Part shown: one piece after another, positions 44,541-55,788 of the stretch
How positions within the stretch are numbered: the stretch's first letter is position 1
Layout: each line of letters starts with the position of its first letter
Source: Fagopyrum homotropicum
Taxonomy: Eukaryota; Streptophyta; Magnoliopsida; Caryophyllales; Polygonaceae
Direction: 5' to 3'
Length of the DNA: 64,000 bases
NCBI GenBank assembly: GCA_033239125.1
Contig: BSWB01000002.1
Coordinates: 84,068,560 to 84,132,559 of the forward strand
Made by a program: the position numbers and the translations under genes
The notes under the pieces: model-generated
Database searches by the model: none
What the model saw: the letters and a program-made list of their open reading frames with translations, nothing else
Told to the model about the DNA's origin: nothing

Positions 44541-44954
44541 TCACATATTTAAGAGATGCTAAGCAGATTATACTTCAAACCGTCAACCAGATATACATCA
44601 TCAATGAAGTTAGATGAATTATAACATATTTTACCAATGCCAATAATGTCATAGTTTCCTTTATCACCAAGCGTAATGGTTCTAGATGATTGCTTCTTTA
44701 AATATGAGAATAGTGAACTTTTTCCACTCATGTGTCTTGAGCAACCACTATCTAATATCCATTTATGCTCCTTTACCTTGGTGATATCTTGCAAAACAGT
44801 AAACATCAACCTTTCCAGGTCGACCAAATGACATATTTTGGTCCATATTCAGGTTCGATCATGTTTGGTGGTCTAGTACCTTTAGGAACCCAGATTTTTT
44901 TGACCTATTTCCTTAAACATAGAGGATATGTGATTCTAATAATATAGGGTCATT
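44541..44954 (-). pseudogene. SIRE-like protease
   Basis: Copia aspartic protease on the minus strand. The frame 44549-44827 has WILDSGCSRHMSG (active-site DSG) followed by ITLGDKGNYDIIGIGKI and ends in KYNLLSIS, the usual junction to the integrase zinc domain. Upstream bases to 44954 are in other frames. The protease cuts the Gag-Pol polyprotein. Confidence 0.85.
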
Positions 44955-46068
44955 TCATCTACATGGACATGTAGATTTTACATGACCCTTTTTACAACAG
45001 TAGAAACAAGTGGGCATATGAATACTTTCTTTAGCCTTGACAAAAATGGTAGTTGGTTTTCTAGGAAAGCTCCTATGATAACCTATACCATTTTTGTTAA
45101 GTGAGGAATGTTGTTCACCCATCATTCTTTCAAGATTAGCTTTTGAACGAGTAAATTTAACAAGTGCAACCTTTTGGTCTTGACACGTCAAAGATAGATC
45201 AACTTTCTCTTTCTATAGATCGATATAGTTTCGATGAAGAGAGGAGAGGTTGTCCTTGAGAATCACATTTTGTGATTCCAAGGCCTTGATATTGTCATCA
45301 AGGTCTACCTTCTCTGAGTTAAGATTTTCAATGTACAGAGACATCTCACTTAGTTGTTTTTGTTGTTTAAGAACCTTTTCTTTTAGAGAATTTATCCTTA
45401 TTCTATGTTCCTTGTCACATATAATAATGTCTTTAAGGAATTGTTTTAGGTCAGATTCAGGTTGAGACATGATAGGATTTACCATATTATCAACGTTGAG
45501 ATTTGAATCTTCTTCATGATCGGCCATAAGACATAGGTTTGCTTGTTCTTTTTCGTTTTCTGATTCATTTGAGGATTCTGAATCACTCCATGAAGCTACC
45601 ATAGATTTCTTCTTTCGATCATTTTTCTTGAAGTTGGTCCTCTTCTTTTGTGGACAGTCTTTAACGAGCTGATCTGTTTCACCACATTCAAAACAAGTCA
45701 GCACTCTAGTTTTCTTGTTAGAGTTAGAAAACTTACCTCGGGGTTTTGATATTCGTGGATATTCTCTATTTTATGCATGTTGTTTCTTTATCTTGCGAAT
45801 TCTCGCGAGACCCTTAGAAATCATGACAATTGCATCTTCTTCTTCATCGTCATCAGTGTCTTCCTCTTTAGATGGTAACTCATCATTTCTCGATCTTAAT
45901 GCCATATTTTTAGTGTTAGATGGGAGCTTTCCATCTTCTTCACCAAGAACCATTTTGTGTGTGATGAGTTTTCCAAGGAGGTCATCAAGAGGAAGAGTTG
46001 AGAGATTTTGAGCTTCTTCGATGGCAGTCATCTTTGGTCCCCACTTGGCTTTTGGTAAGCTCCTTAGA
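44955..46068 (-). pseudogene. SIRE-like gag, C-terminal half
   Basis: Minus-strand gag from the CRM-like insertion point (46068) to the protease. It has an acidic region (EEDTDDDEEEDAIV) and a first zinc knuckle CFECGETDQLVKDC, in which the usual His is Gln. A coiled-coil stretch (about 45213-45480) follows, and a second, intact knuckle CFYCCKKGHVKSTC at 44960-45005. Segments 45771-46068, 45213-45704 and 44955-45191 are separated by single frame breaks. The N-terminal half is at 60932-61452. Confidence 0.85.
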
Positions 46069-46073
46069 ACCTT

Positions 46074-47042
46074 TGATGCGGGATTGGGGCTGCAAATGAC
46101 TAGATCTAGATTGGGAATCCTTGAAGACCAACAATGGATGTTTTCCTTGACAAATGGCACGCAAAATCAGATTGTTTAGAACCAGAAATGACGTTGGACA
46201 AAAAGGAAGAAAGAGAATGAAATAGAACGTGGAATGTTTGGTAGAAGTAGATACAAAAGAACCAAAAGACTCCCTTACAAGAACCTTGATCAGATTGATC
46301 AAAACCCAAGCAAGATGATGCCTTCAACCCTTTCTTCTATAACCTTACACAAGCCTTCAATGGAGACAAGCACAAGGAAGGACTAGTATTGACTAGTAGC
46401 ACCAATCTCTAAAGAGATTAACACACACAAGAACAATCTAGTAGTGATTCCCAACAATTCAATCAATGGCTCACTTTATTGATTGAATTTTCTGAATGGA
46501 AACAAAAGCTCTCAAAGAGACGGTTTATCAATTGGCTAAAATCTATCTAATCTAGAAAGAAGCTAAGGGAGGCTTTTTATATGCCTAGAAAGCCTCCTAT
46601 CTAAAAAGGAATAACATTTGTTAAAAAAGACAATAAAACAAATACAACAACTAAAACAAATAAAAATAACCCTTAAAAAGTTTTGAACCTAAAGGTTATA
46701 AAAAGTCTTTTATTTTATACCAAAAGATGATATAAAATACAAAAGAAGCTCCAAAAGCCTCAATCTTCCATTTCTTGCAATGCCGGAACAAGTGTCTTTT
46801 ATTTGCTCTTGCATGGCTCCAAATCACGTGTGCATGGTCTCCCTTCCACGTCCAAGTCGTCGGGAATCATCATTAACGTGACTAAGGAAGCCTCAGTCAG
46901 CAATGGATCATCAATGGTCTCCTTAGGAGCTAAGGACACCAACAAGTTGGACACCTCCTCTTGAATTGCTCTTGCCCTTGATCTAGTTATTGGCCCTTGC
47001 ATTGTAGGACTAGTAGGGGTTGTTGGTGATGGTCCCTCATCA
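46074..47042 (-). mobile_element. CRM-like 3' LTR containing the pol end
   Basis: 969 bp. The last about 80 codons of pol lie inside it, ending at 46799-46801, with PTMQGPITRSRARAIQEEV just after the LTR start. A TATAAAAAG box lies near 46573-46582 on the minus strand. The partner LTR 59956-60926 carries the same coding tail without its upstream gene. Confidence 0.85.
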
Positions 47043-48327
47043 TACTCCCCTTCTTGGGAAGAATTTGTCCTCGAATCATCACCATCTGCATCACTTGACT
47101 CAATGGGACTTAGATCTCCTACGTTGAAAGTAGGGCTCACTCCATAGTCCTCCGGAAGCTCTAGTACATAAGCATTGTTGCCAACCTTACGTAGTACTTT
47201 GAATGGTATGTCTCCCCTAGGTGATAGCTTGGACTTGCGCCTTTCCGGGAACCTATCCTTCCTTAAATGCAGCCACACAAGGTCTCCCGGTTCGAACAAC
47301 ACTTGCTTGCGGTTCCTATTTGTCTTGGCTACCACTTGCCTCCCCTTATCCTCTATCCTTTTGCGTGTCCTTTCATGTAGTTCCTTGATGATCTCCACCT
47401 GTTTTTCTGCATTAAAATCTACTCGCTCCGCTATGGGCAACGGTATAAGATCAAATGGGGTCAAAGGATTCAACCCATAGACACACTCAAAAGGAGTTAG
47501 ATTAGTAGAAGAATGTAATGTACGATTATATGCAAATTCTACATGAGGGAAGACATCTTCCAAGCTTTCAAATTATCTTTTAAAACAGCCCTCAAAATGG
47601 TTGTTAACGTCCTATTAGTTACTTCGGTTTGACCATCTGTTTGAGGATGACTAGAAGTCGAAAACAGCAACTTCGTCCCTAATTTACCCCAAAGAGTTTT
47701 CCAAAAGAAACTAAGAAACTTAACATCCCTATCACTCACTATAGTCCTAGGTACTCCATGTAATCTAACAATTTCCCTAAAGAACAAGTTAGCTACATTA
47801 TAAGCATCATCAGTCTTATGACAAGCAATAAAATGGACCATTTTAGAAAATCGATCTACTACCACAAAAATCGAATCTCTCCCCTTCTTAGTCCTAGGTA
47901 ACCCAACAATGAAGTCCATACTAATATCCTCCCAAGGTGACTTAGGTGTGGATAAGGGGGTATACAATCCATGAGGTTTCAATCTAGCCTTAGCCTTTAA
48001 ACACACAAGACATCTCTTAAGCAAGTTCTCTACATCTCTAAGCATATGGGGCCAATAAAAATATGAATGTAGCATATGATAAGTCTTATCTCTCCCAAAA
48101 TACCCCATTAAGCCTCCAATATGGGCTTCCTCAACAAGTAATAGCCTAAGGGAACACTTAGGAATGCACACTTTATCGACTCTAAATAAAAAAACCCTCA
48201 AACAAGTAATACTTATCAAAGGCTCCTCTAGATGCACATTGCTTAAATATGTCTCCAAAATCAGAATCATCAACATATAAATCCTTAATATAATAGAAAC
48301 CTGAGACCTTAGAATCCATAGTTGTGA
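46799..48327 (-). pseudogene. CRM-like integrase and C-terminal tail
   Basis: Minus strand. The zinc domain is at 47890-48130 (EEAHIGGLMGYFGRDKTYHML, CLVCLKAKAR). The core has WEDISMDFIVGLPRTKKGRD, IVSDRDVKFLSFFWKTLW and SSHPQTDGQTEVTNRTL, so the DDE residues are present. A frameshift near 47550 leads to the frame 46799-47563, with FAYNRTLHSSTNLTPFECVYG, the C-terminal GDLVWLHLRKDRFPERRKSK and the tail in the LTR. Another break lies at 48276-48327. In CRM elements the C-terminal region is thought to guide integration to centromeric chromatin; that role is not shown here. Confidence 0.85.
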
Positions 48328-48773
48328 TTAATGTCTCCTAGAGGGAGCATCCGCTACAACATTATCCTTGCCCTTTTTATACTTTATGATATAAGGAAAA
48401 ATTTCTATAAACTTCATCCATCTACCATGTCTCCTATCTAACTTATCTTGACTCCTAAAATGTCTTAAGGACTCATGATCGGTATGTAGGACAAACTCAC
48501 TAGGCCATAAATAATGTTGCTGTTTTTTTAATACTCTAAACAATGCATAAAGTTCTTTATCATAGGTCGAGTAGTTTATATATGCTCCCTTTAATTTCTC
48601 ACTAAAGAAGGCTAGTGGCTTACCCTCTTGCATGAGTACTCCTCCAATGCCAATACCCGAAGCATCACACTCGACCTCAAAAGGTTTGGTGAAATCCGGA
48701 AGAGCTAGGAGAGGTGCATGGGACAGCCGCCACTTCAACTCCTTAAACGCCTTCTCTTGAGCATCTCCCCACA
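48328..48773 (-). pseudogene. CRM-like RNase H
   Basis: Open frame on the minus strand interrupted at its start by nTekay (insertion at 48779). Motifs: FEVECDASGIGIGGVLMQEG (catalytic Asp), STYDKELYALFRVLKKQQHY (Glu), LHTDHESLRHFRSQDKL (Asp), ending in GKDNVVADAPSRRH. RT continues at 55789 on the other side of the insertion. Confidence 0.9.
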
Positions 48774-48778
48774 CAAAT

Positions 48779-50926
48779 TGTAATAGCTAGGATTTCGAAT
48801 TCTAATTAATGTTGATTAACTTAATCGTTGATAGTAATTAACATATAACTCGCGAAGACTTCGCAAGTGATGAGTAAGAGTCCCACCGTTATGTTCCTGG
48901 CGTAATTTTGGACGTTTGGGGAAATTTTTACTTTTTCCCCTGGGTAATTATTTTTACCCTCTAGTGTTATTTGGAGCATTTGGGAGCTCCAATTAATAAA
49001 AATTCAGTTGAGAGAAATGATCAGGACATCGGACATGTCCTAGATATGAAATAACATAAAAAGACAAAATGGACAAAAGAGTCGCTAACCCGATTCTTAA
49101 CGGTTAAGAAATGTGGCTTAAGAATGCCCATTTTACAAGATAGTTATGGATTAATTATCCCGATAATATTCTGAATTTTATATTCCAGTTCCATAAATTT
49201 TAGAGACCGGAAAATATAACCGTGTTTCAATTAATTAATTTAGAGAAACTTTATATATAATATAATATTATATTATATTTATACATATGTGAAAGCGGCT
49301 GTGCGATTCTTCAGCATTTGTGATTGCAATGTGAAGAAGTTATAATATATATATATATATATAAAAATAAGGCGGCTAGTTTTATGTACATCAAATAAAG
49401 ATATATTAAATTATATATATAATTACATATCTATCTTCTTCATTTGCAAACTTCAAGCGAAGCTACTGAGCGAACCGAACGAAATATATGATCCATCTTC
49501 AATCCTTCGCTAACCTTTCACTTGTTACCCATTTTCAAATCCGTTTGTACCAACGAGTCCCTTACCTTGTTCTCTTCAACGTGGTACAAACTTATTTCCC
49601 GTTTGCTAGCTTTTTGGTTAAGCTTCCGTCTATCGCTATCGGAACGCCGACGGACCACCGCAAGTCATCAAATGTAAGGTTTCATACCGCGCTCTTACTC
49701 CCCGTATCGCTAGAAGTCTGGATCTTCTTCCGGTTCGTATATCGGGTTAGTAACGAATAAGTTATGAATTTATTCGTTTTCCGTATTGCGGGTTAGTATA
49801 AATTGACCTTGAGTTGGTTAAAATGGATAATTGGAATTTCCATTTATGCTCGTTACATTATTCTGGTAATTATGGGATTTTATTTGGTGATGATATCCTG
49901 AGTTGGATTTATGCCCTGATGTGGCTTTTAGGTTTAGCATGTTATTCGAGGTTATAGGATTTATATGATCTCTATGGATCCCTTTGGGTCTAGGTGTGAC
50001 CCTTTGTTTGATAAGAGATGTGACATCTCTTTATGCCTTGTTTATAGGCCGTGTTGTCCCTCCAGTGTAGAGGTGATCGTGGTTGAGTTTGTACGAGGTT
50101 GAAGTAAGTCCGTAGGACTTACTTAGCTACCATCCCTATATTGGGTGTTTGCATGAGTGGTGTGTGCTTTATATGTTTGCTATGATAGCATGAGTTGTCC
50201 TTTTTATCGACCTATGTTCTATTGACTGCCCCACTGCGTGGCTGTGATAACCTTTCCCTTTCATCCCGCCGTGGAGTCTGGGAGGTTCTCTGATGTCAGG
50301 CCAGACTGGTTTACAGGAAGGGCGCAATCCACTCCCATAGGGTACACGGATTGTGTGACCGATACTCGTACAGCTGGACATTGTACTCAGAGGCGGGGAT
50401 GTATCGGTCCTCGTGTCACATACTTTCATCTATCTATATATATATACGGTTTTTGAGTGAATGGTTATTATATAAAGATAATAAATGGGTAAATGTGTGA
50501 TAGCATGCTGATGTGTTTATCTTTCATGATTGTGCTTGTGCTTATGCATTACCTCATATATGTATGGTTAGCTAACGGTTTCATACCGTGTTGTAGATGT
50601 TTACAGGTTAGGCGCTACTGGGTGATCTGGCAGGGTGACAGGCCGAGGACTCTCGTACATTAGGTGGTTGGTTTGGGGTTGTTGTGTTTCCCCTCTGCGT
50701 GAGGATGATCTTTTGTACCTCTTGTGTGAGGATGTCGTTTTATATACTCGGCTATGTTGTTGTTTACTTTGGGTCGTACAGTTTATACTGTTTTATGTAT
50801 TTGTTTTATATCTGTCTGTGCCATGTTGTAAGGTCCAGTGAACTTGTTGTCAGGCTAGGGTCAGGATCCATTGTGAGATCCTAGCCCAATGTGACATCCC
50901 GAGTCCCGCGGATTCGGGGTGTTACA
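48779..50926 (+). mobile_element. nTekay 5' LTR
   Basis: 2148 bp. AT-rich region near 49253-49290 and a TA run near 49345-49364 precede transcription-like sequence. A perfect hairpin with arms AAGTAAGTCC and GGACTTACTT lies at 50102-50124. The end GGATTCGGGGTGTTACA is the reference for other Tekay-like LTR scraps in the window. No gene is called inside. Confidence 0.95.
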
Positions 50927-50930
50927 GAGT

Positions 50931-50942
50931 TGGTATCAGAGC
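50931..50942 (+). other. Primer-binding site (initiator tRNA-Met)
   Basis: TGGTATCAGAGC, perfect match, four bases after the LTR. The leader 50943-51216 has no other signal. Confidence 0.95.
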
Positions 50943-51216
50943 CCAGGTTGACAACAATGGCACTTGCTACCTGCAATGAGGTTTGATAGGTAAAATAAAC
51001 AGAGCCCACATGGGATCTGACGTTTTCAAAGGTTTTGGTTTTAAGTGTGGTTTTGGGATAGAATGTACGAGAAGTCGTCACCTCTGCCATGGATCTCTGC
51101 AGCGTAGATATGTATATATATCTGTGTGTACTATGGATTATGTGGATGTATTATATACATATCGATACCTATGGCATATATATAGCCTTATAAGATTAGG
51201 TGCGTATATCCTACAG

Positions 51217-51838
51217 ATGACTCAGACTAGAGTAGTATCTGTAGTGGGATGAGGTAGGGGTACACCCCCTCTTCCTCCAGTGGTGATAAGTCAGGGACCA
51301 ATTTCCGCTGTTGTTTCGCCTAAGGCAGAGAACGAGTTTGAAGAGGTTGATCGTGTCTCCATGAGTAGATCCGAGTTTCAAGAATATATGTAACAAGTAT
51401 ATGAAGCGGTGATAGCAGGTAGATCCACACCGGATTTACCAACAATTGTGAGATCAACTGAAGCTTTTGGATCCGGAAAGAAGCAATGGACTGAATCAGT
51501 TACTGGAGAAGCAAAGATAATGAATGGGGAACCATGTTCAATATCAGGACAATCTAGTGATCCTTTGGCCATGAAGATGACTAGCAAGGAACTACAGTGT
51601 TTTAATTGCGTGGAAGTTGGGACACTGGCGAGTTGTGTGCCCAAAGGCGCCCATCATATGCTTTACGTGTGGTAAAGCAGGGCATAGAGCGAAGTTTTGT
51701 CGACATGGCAAGGCGTTGCCTTTACAAGTTCTCTCTCGGAATAAGATCATTCAAGGTGGACGACGAAGATCGAGTTACCCTTCAGTTGCACAGGTTGCAA
51801 GAATGAGACGATTATATTGTATGAAGCCGATATAGCCA
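51217..51838 (+). pseudogene. nTekay gag remnant
   Basis: From ATG 51217 (TQTRVVSVVG), the normal Tekay-like gag start, but a TGA follows after eleven codons where relatives read GRGRG. Later pieces read NEFEEVDRVSMSRSEFQEYM and then, after an internal deletion of most of the capsid region, two zinc knuckles at 51597-51707. The first is decayed (CFNCVEVGTLASC), the second is intact (CFTCGKAGHRAKFC). The knuckles are in different frames. About 600 bases remain of a gene normally twice as long. Confidence 0.8.
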
Positions 51839-53010
51839 GATTTGTGATACAGTGTGTGACCTGTTAGCAGGTCTAGATAGAGTATTTCCGATCTAGAGAT
51901 AAGCCCCACCCACTACCAGTGCAGTAGTAGAATTTGGGAGGACATCTCTATGGACTTTTATGGGATTGTGACCCAGTAGAAGATTTATGTTATCTGGATT
52001 GTTGGTAACAAATTAATGAAACTGACACGTTTCATTCCTATCAGAAGGACGTGGCTAGTGAATGAATTGGTTGAGTACACTAGACATATAGTGAGACTCC
52101 ATGGTATACCGAGAACGATCATTTCTGATCGAGATGGATGTTTTTACTTTGAGATTTTGGGGCAGCAGATTCAGACTGCTTTGGGGACGAGTTTGTACCT
52201 TATGACTACACTTCACCCCCTGATAGATGGTCAGTTAGAGAGGATAATCTAGATCTTAAAGATCTATTATAAGTTGTGAGTTGAATGGGAAACGTGGATG
52301 GTTGTATTACCTTCCATTAATGAGTTTATTATATAACAATGAAGGACGTGCATCTTTCTGGGATGGCCCTATGAGGCAATATATATAGACATAGAAGTCG
52401 TATATCCTTATGCTAGAAGTGATCTAGCAGTAGTAGTGGAATAACACCTGACCAGATTCAGGATTTTATAGTTCAAGGAACGTTGATTGAAGGAAGAATG
52501 TTGGTTGTACAGAGTCGCCAGATATTATATATAGACAAGAGGCGTTAACCTCTAAAGTTCAAGCGAGAGTTCATGTCCGGCTGTAAGTATCTCAACTGCG
52601 AGACGTTAGACGTGTTAATATGGAAAGGGAACTGAGTTTCCAATATGATGGTTTATTTGAGATCGACCAGTACGGAGAAGGTAGCATGATATTTAGCTTT
52701 GCCTCTCAGATTAGAGGATATCCACCCAGTGTTTCATATGTCTCAACTAAGGAAGTATATACCAGACTTGAGACACCTTGTGAGTTACGATAATTTGATG
52801 GTTGAGTCTAACCACACTTTTGTTGGGTATTCGATTACATTCTTCGAATGAGATATGAAACGCTTGCATTCGAAAGACATTCTCATATTGAGGATATTAT
52901 GGTCCAGATGAAGACCTGAAGAGGCTATGTGAGAGACTGAGGATAGTGTACTGAGGAACTATCCAGAGTATATGTTGGGACAGACCCATTTGTGGGAGCA
53001 CGAGTAGATC
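51839..53010 (+). pseudogene. nTekay integrase remnant
   Basis: Directly after gag, with protease, RT and RNase H deleted. The integrase core is seen at 52016-52252 (HIVRLHGIPRTIISDRDGCFYFEILG, then HPLIDGQLE, where the usual Gln-Thr pair is changed). The C-terminal part is at 52700-53000 (MSQLRKYIPDLRH; then LILRILWSR and EAMWETEDSVL-like residues across a stop), the tail typical of Tekay elements. Stops are frequent in every frame. Confidence 0.75.
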
Positions 53011-53136
53011 TTAGTGTTATCTTGATGAATGTTGTGCTTATGTGCTTATATGCCTTGATGTGTTATTCCATGCTAGTTGTGATGTGATTTATGATCTTAG
53101 TAGATCTTGATGTGCTAGTGTGATGTATGCTATAGC

Positions 53137-53540
53137 TGGAGATGATTACTTCCTCCACGCTACCCGAGTATGATCATATTTATAGTTGGAGATGGTTCTT
53201 TCCTCCATGCTATTTGGGTGGGATTAGGATTCAGCTGGAGATGGTTCTTTCCTCCATGCTACCTTGATGGACATAGTTTAGTGGAGATGTGATTCCTCCA
53301 TGCGATATATATGTTTATGGGTTGGCTAGAGACGTATTTCCTCTATGCATGTGATATGTTTTGGCTAGAGATGTGCTTCCTCTATGCATTGTGATGTGGT
53401 CTGGCGAGAGACGTGATTCCTCTACGCCTTTGGGTAGCGTTATGACCCTGTTTCCTGGAGTGATGATTCCTCCATGTTTATACTTGAGGTTATAGATTGT
53501 TATAGGTTGTGATCTTTTGAACGGAGATGTGATACCTCCG
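53137..53540 (+). repeat. Nine related hairpin units in the nTekay 3' region
   Basis: Degenerate tandem units of 50-60 bases, each with a five-base stem around a 9-11 base loop: TGGAG/CTCCA at 53137, 53187, 53236, 53282 and 53456; TAGAG/CTCTA at 53327 and 53366; a variant at 53404; CGGAG/CTCCG at 53522. Both stem sides change together between units. Confidence 0.85.
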
Positions 53541-53606
53541 ATAGAAAGAGTGAGAGTTATACCTCGGCGTATGGGTCCGAGAGGATTTGGGAATTGTTCA
53601 AGTTTC

Positions 53607-53637
53607 GGGACGAAACTTTTTTTTATGGGGTGTGTGA
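53607..53637 (+). other. nTekay polypurine tract region
   Basis: gggacgaaac, an eight-T run and atggggtgtgtga immediately before the 3' LTR. The gggacgaaact core just before the LTR is typical of Tekay and related chromoviruses. Confidence 0.85.
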
Positions 53638-55783
53638 TGTAATAGCTAGGATTTCGAATTCTAATTAATGTTGATTAACTTAATCGTTGATAGTAATTAA
53701 CATATAACTCGCGAAGACTTCGCAAGTGATGAGTAAGAGTCCCACCGTTATGTTCCTGGCGTAATTTTGGACGTTTGGGGAAATTTTTACTTTTTCCCCT
53801 GGGTAATTATTTTTACCCTCTAGTGTTATTTGGAGCATTTGGGAGCTCCAATTAATAAAAATTCAGTTGAGAGAAATGATCAGGACATCGGACATGTCCT
53901 AGATATGAAATAACATAAAAAGACAAAATGGACAAAAGAGTCGCTAACCCGATTCTTAACGGTTAAGAAATGTGGCTTAAGAATGCCCATTTTACAAGAT
54001 AGTTATGGATTAATTATCCCGATAATATTCTGAATTTTATATTCCAGTTCCATAAATTTTAGAGACCGGAAAATATAACCGTGTTTCAATTAATTAATTT
54101 AGAGAAACTTTATATATAATATAATATTATATTATATTTATACATATGTGAAAGCGGCTGTGCGATTCTTCAGCATTTGTGATTGCAATGTGAAGAAGTT
54201 ATAATATATATATATATATAAAAATAAGGCGGCTAGTTTTATGTACATCAAATAAAGATATATTAAATTATATATATAATTACATATCTATCTTCTTCAT
54301 TTGCAAACTTCAAGCGAAGCTACTGAGCGAACCGAACGAAATATATGATCCATCTTCAATCCTTCGCTAACCTTTCACTTGTTACCCATTTTCAAATCCG
54401 TTTGTACCAACGAGTCCCTTACCTTGTTCTCTTCAACGTGGTACAAACTTATTTCCCGTTTGCTAGCTTTTTGGTTAAGCTTCCGTCTATCGCTATCGGA
54501 ACGCCGACGGACCACCGCAAGTCATCAAATGTAAGGTTTCATACCGCGCTCTTACTCCCCGTATCGCTAGAAGTCTGGATCTTCTTCCGGTTCGTATATC
54601 GGGTTAGTAACGAATAAGTTATGAATTTATTCGTTTTCCGTATTGCGGGTTAGTATAAATTGACCTTGAGTTGGTTAAAATGGATAATTGGAATTTCCAT
54701 TTATGCTCGTTACATTATTCTGGTAATTATGGGATTTTATTTGGTGATGATATCCTGAGTTGGATTTATGCCCTGATGTGGCTTTTAGGTTTAGCATGTT
54801 ATTCGAGGTTATAGGATTTATATGATCTCTATGGATCCCTTTGGGTCTAGGTGTGACCCTTTGTTTGATAAGAGATGTGACATCTCTTTATGCCTTGTTT
54901 ATAGGCCGTGTTGTCCCTCCAGTGTAGAGGTGATCGTGGTTGAGTTTGTACGAGGTTGAAGTAAGTCCGTAGGACTTACTTAGCTACCATCCCTATATTG
55001 GGTGTTTGCATGAGTGGTGTGTGCTTTATATGTTTGCTATGATAGCATGAGTTGTCCTTTTTATCGACCTATGTTCTATTGACTGCCCCACTGCGTGGCT
55101 GTGATAACCTTTCCCTTTCATCCCGCCGTGGAGTCTGGGAGGTTCTCTGATGTCAGGCCAGACTGGTTTACAGGAAGGGCGCAATCCACTCCCATAGGGT
55201 ACACGGATTGTGTGACCGATACTCGTACAGCTGGACATTGTACTCAGAGGCGGGGATGTATCGGTCCTCGTGTCACATACTTTCATCTATCTATATATAT
55301 ATACGGTTTTTGAGTGAATGGTTATTATATAAAGATAATAAATGGGTAAATGTGTGATAGCATGCTGATGTGTTTATCTTTCATGATTGTGCTTGTGCTT
55401 ATGCATTACCTCATATATGTATGGTTAGCTAACGGTTTCATACCGTGTTGTAGATGTTTACAGGTTAGGCGCTACTGGGTGATCTGGCAGGGTGACAGGC
55501 CGAGGACTCTCGTACATTAGGTGGTTGGTTTGGGGTTGTTGTGTTTCCCCTCTGCGTGAGGATGATCTTTTGTACCTCTTGTGTGAGGATGTCGTTTTAT
55601 ATACTCGGCTATGTTGTTGTTTACTTTGGGTCGTACAGTTTATACTGTTTTATGTATTTGTTTTATATCTGTCAATGCCATGTTGTAAGGTCCAGTGAAC
55701 TTGTTGTCAGGCTAGGGTCAGGATCCATTGTGAGATCCTAGCCCAATGTGACATCCCGAGTCCCGCGGATTCGGGGTGTTACA
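53638..55783 (+). mobile_element. nTekay 3' LTR
   Basis: 2146 bp, near-identical to 48779-50926. Differences seen: the TA run near 54204 is one dinucleotide shorter, and TG becomes AA near 55674. The same hairpin is at 54959-54981. Confidence 0.95.
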
Positions 55784-55788
55784 CAAAT

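Larger units (their letters stand above)
48779..55783 (+). mobile_element. nTekay: young non-autonomous Tekay-like element
   Basis: 7005 bp, TGTAATAGC...GTGTTACA, perfect 5-bp duplications CAAAT (48774-48778, 55784-55788). LTRs of 2148 and 2146 bp appear to differ only by a 2-bp microsatellite change and two adjacent substitutions. The 2711-bp interior has a perfect PBS and PPT but only fragments of gag and integrase, no protease, RT or RNase H, and many stops. It must have been moved by proteins of another Tekay-like element. Confidence 0.95.

Noticed and set aside
49488..49760. 90-residue frame repeated at 54345-54617
   Set aside because: Identical only because both lie in the nTekay LTRs; no similarity to known proteins and no conservation in the older LTRs.
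53137..53540. tRNA-like structures in the hairpin array
   Set aside because: No cloverleaf, A/B box or CCA; only single five-base stems.
48779..55783. Two 2.1-kb copies as a segmental tandem duplication
   Set aside because: TG...CA ends, PBS, PPT and 5-bp CAAAT duplications show an LTR pair of one insertion.
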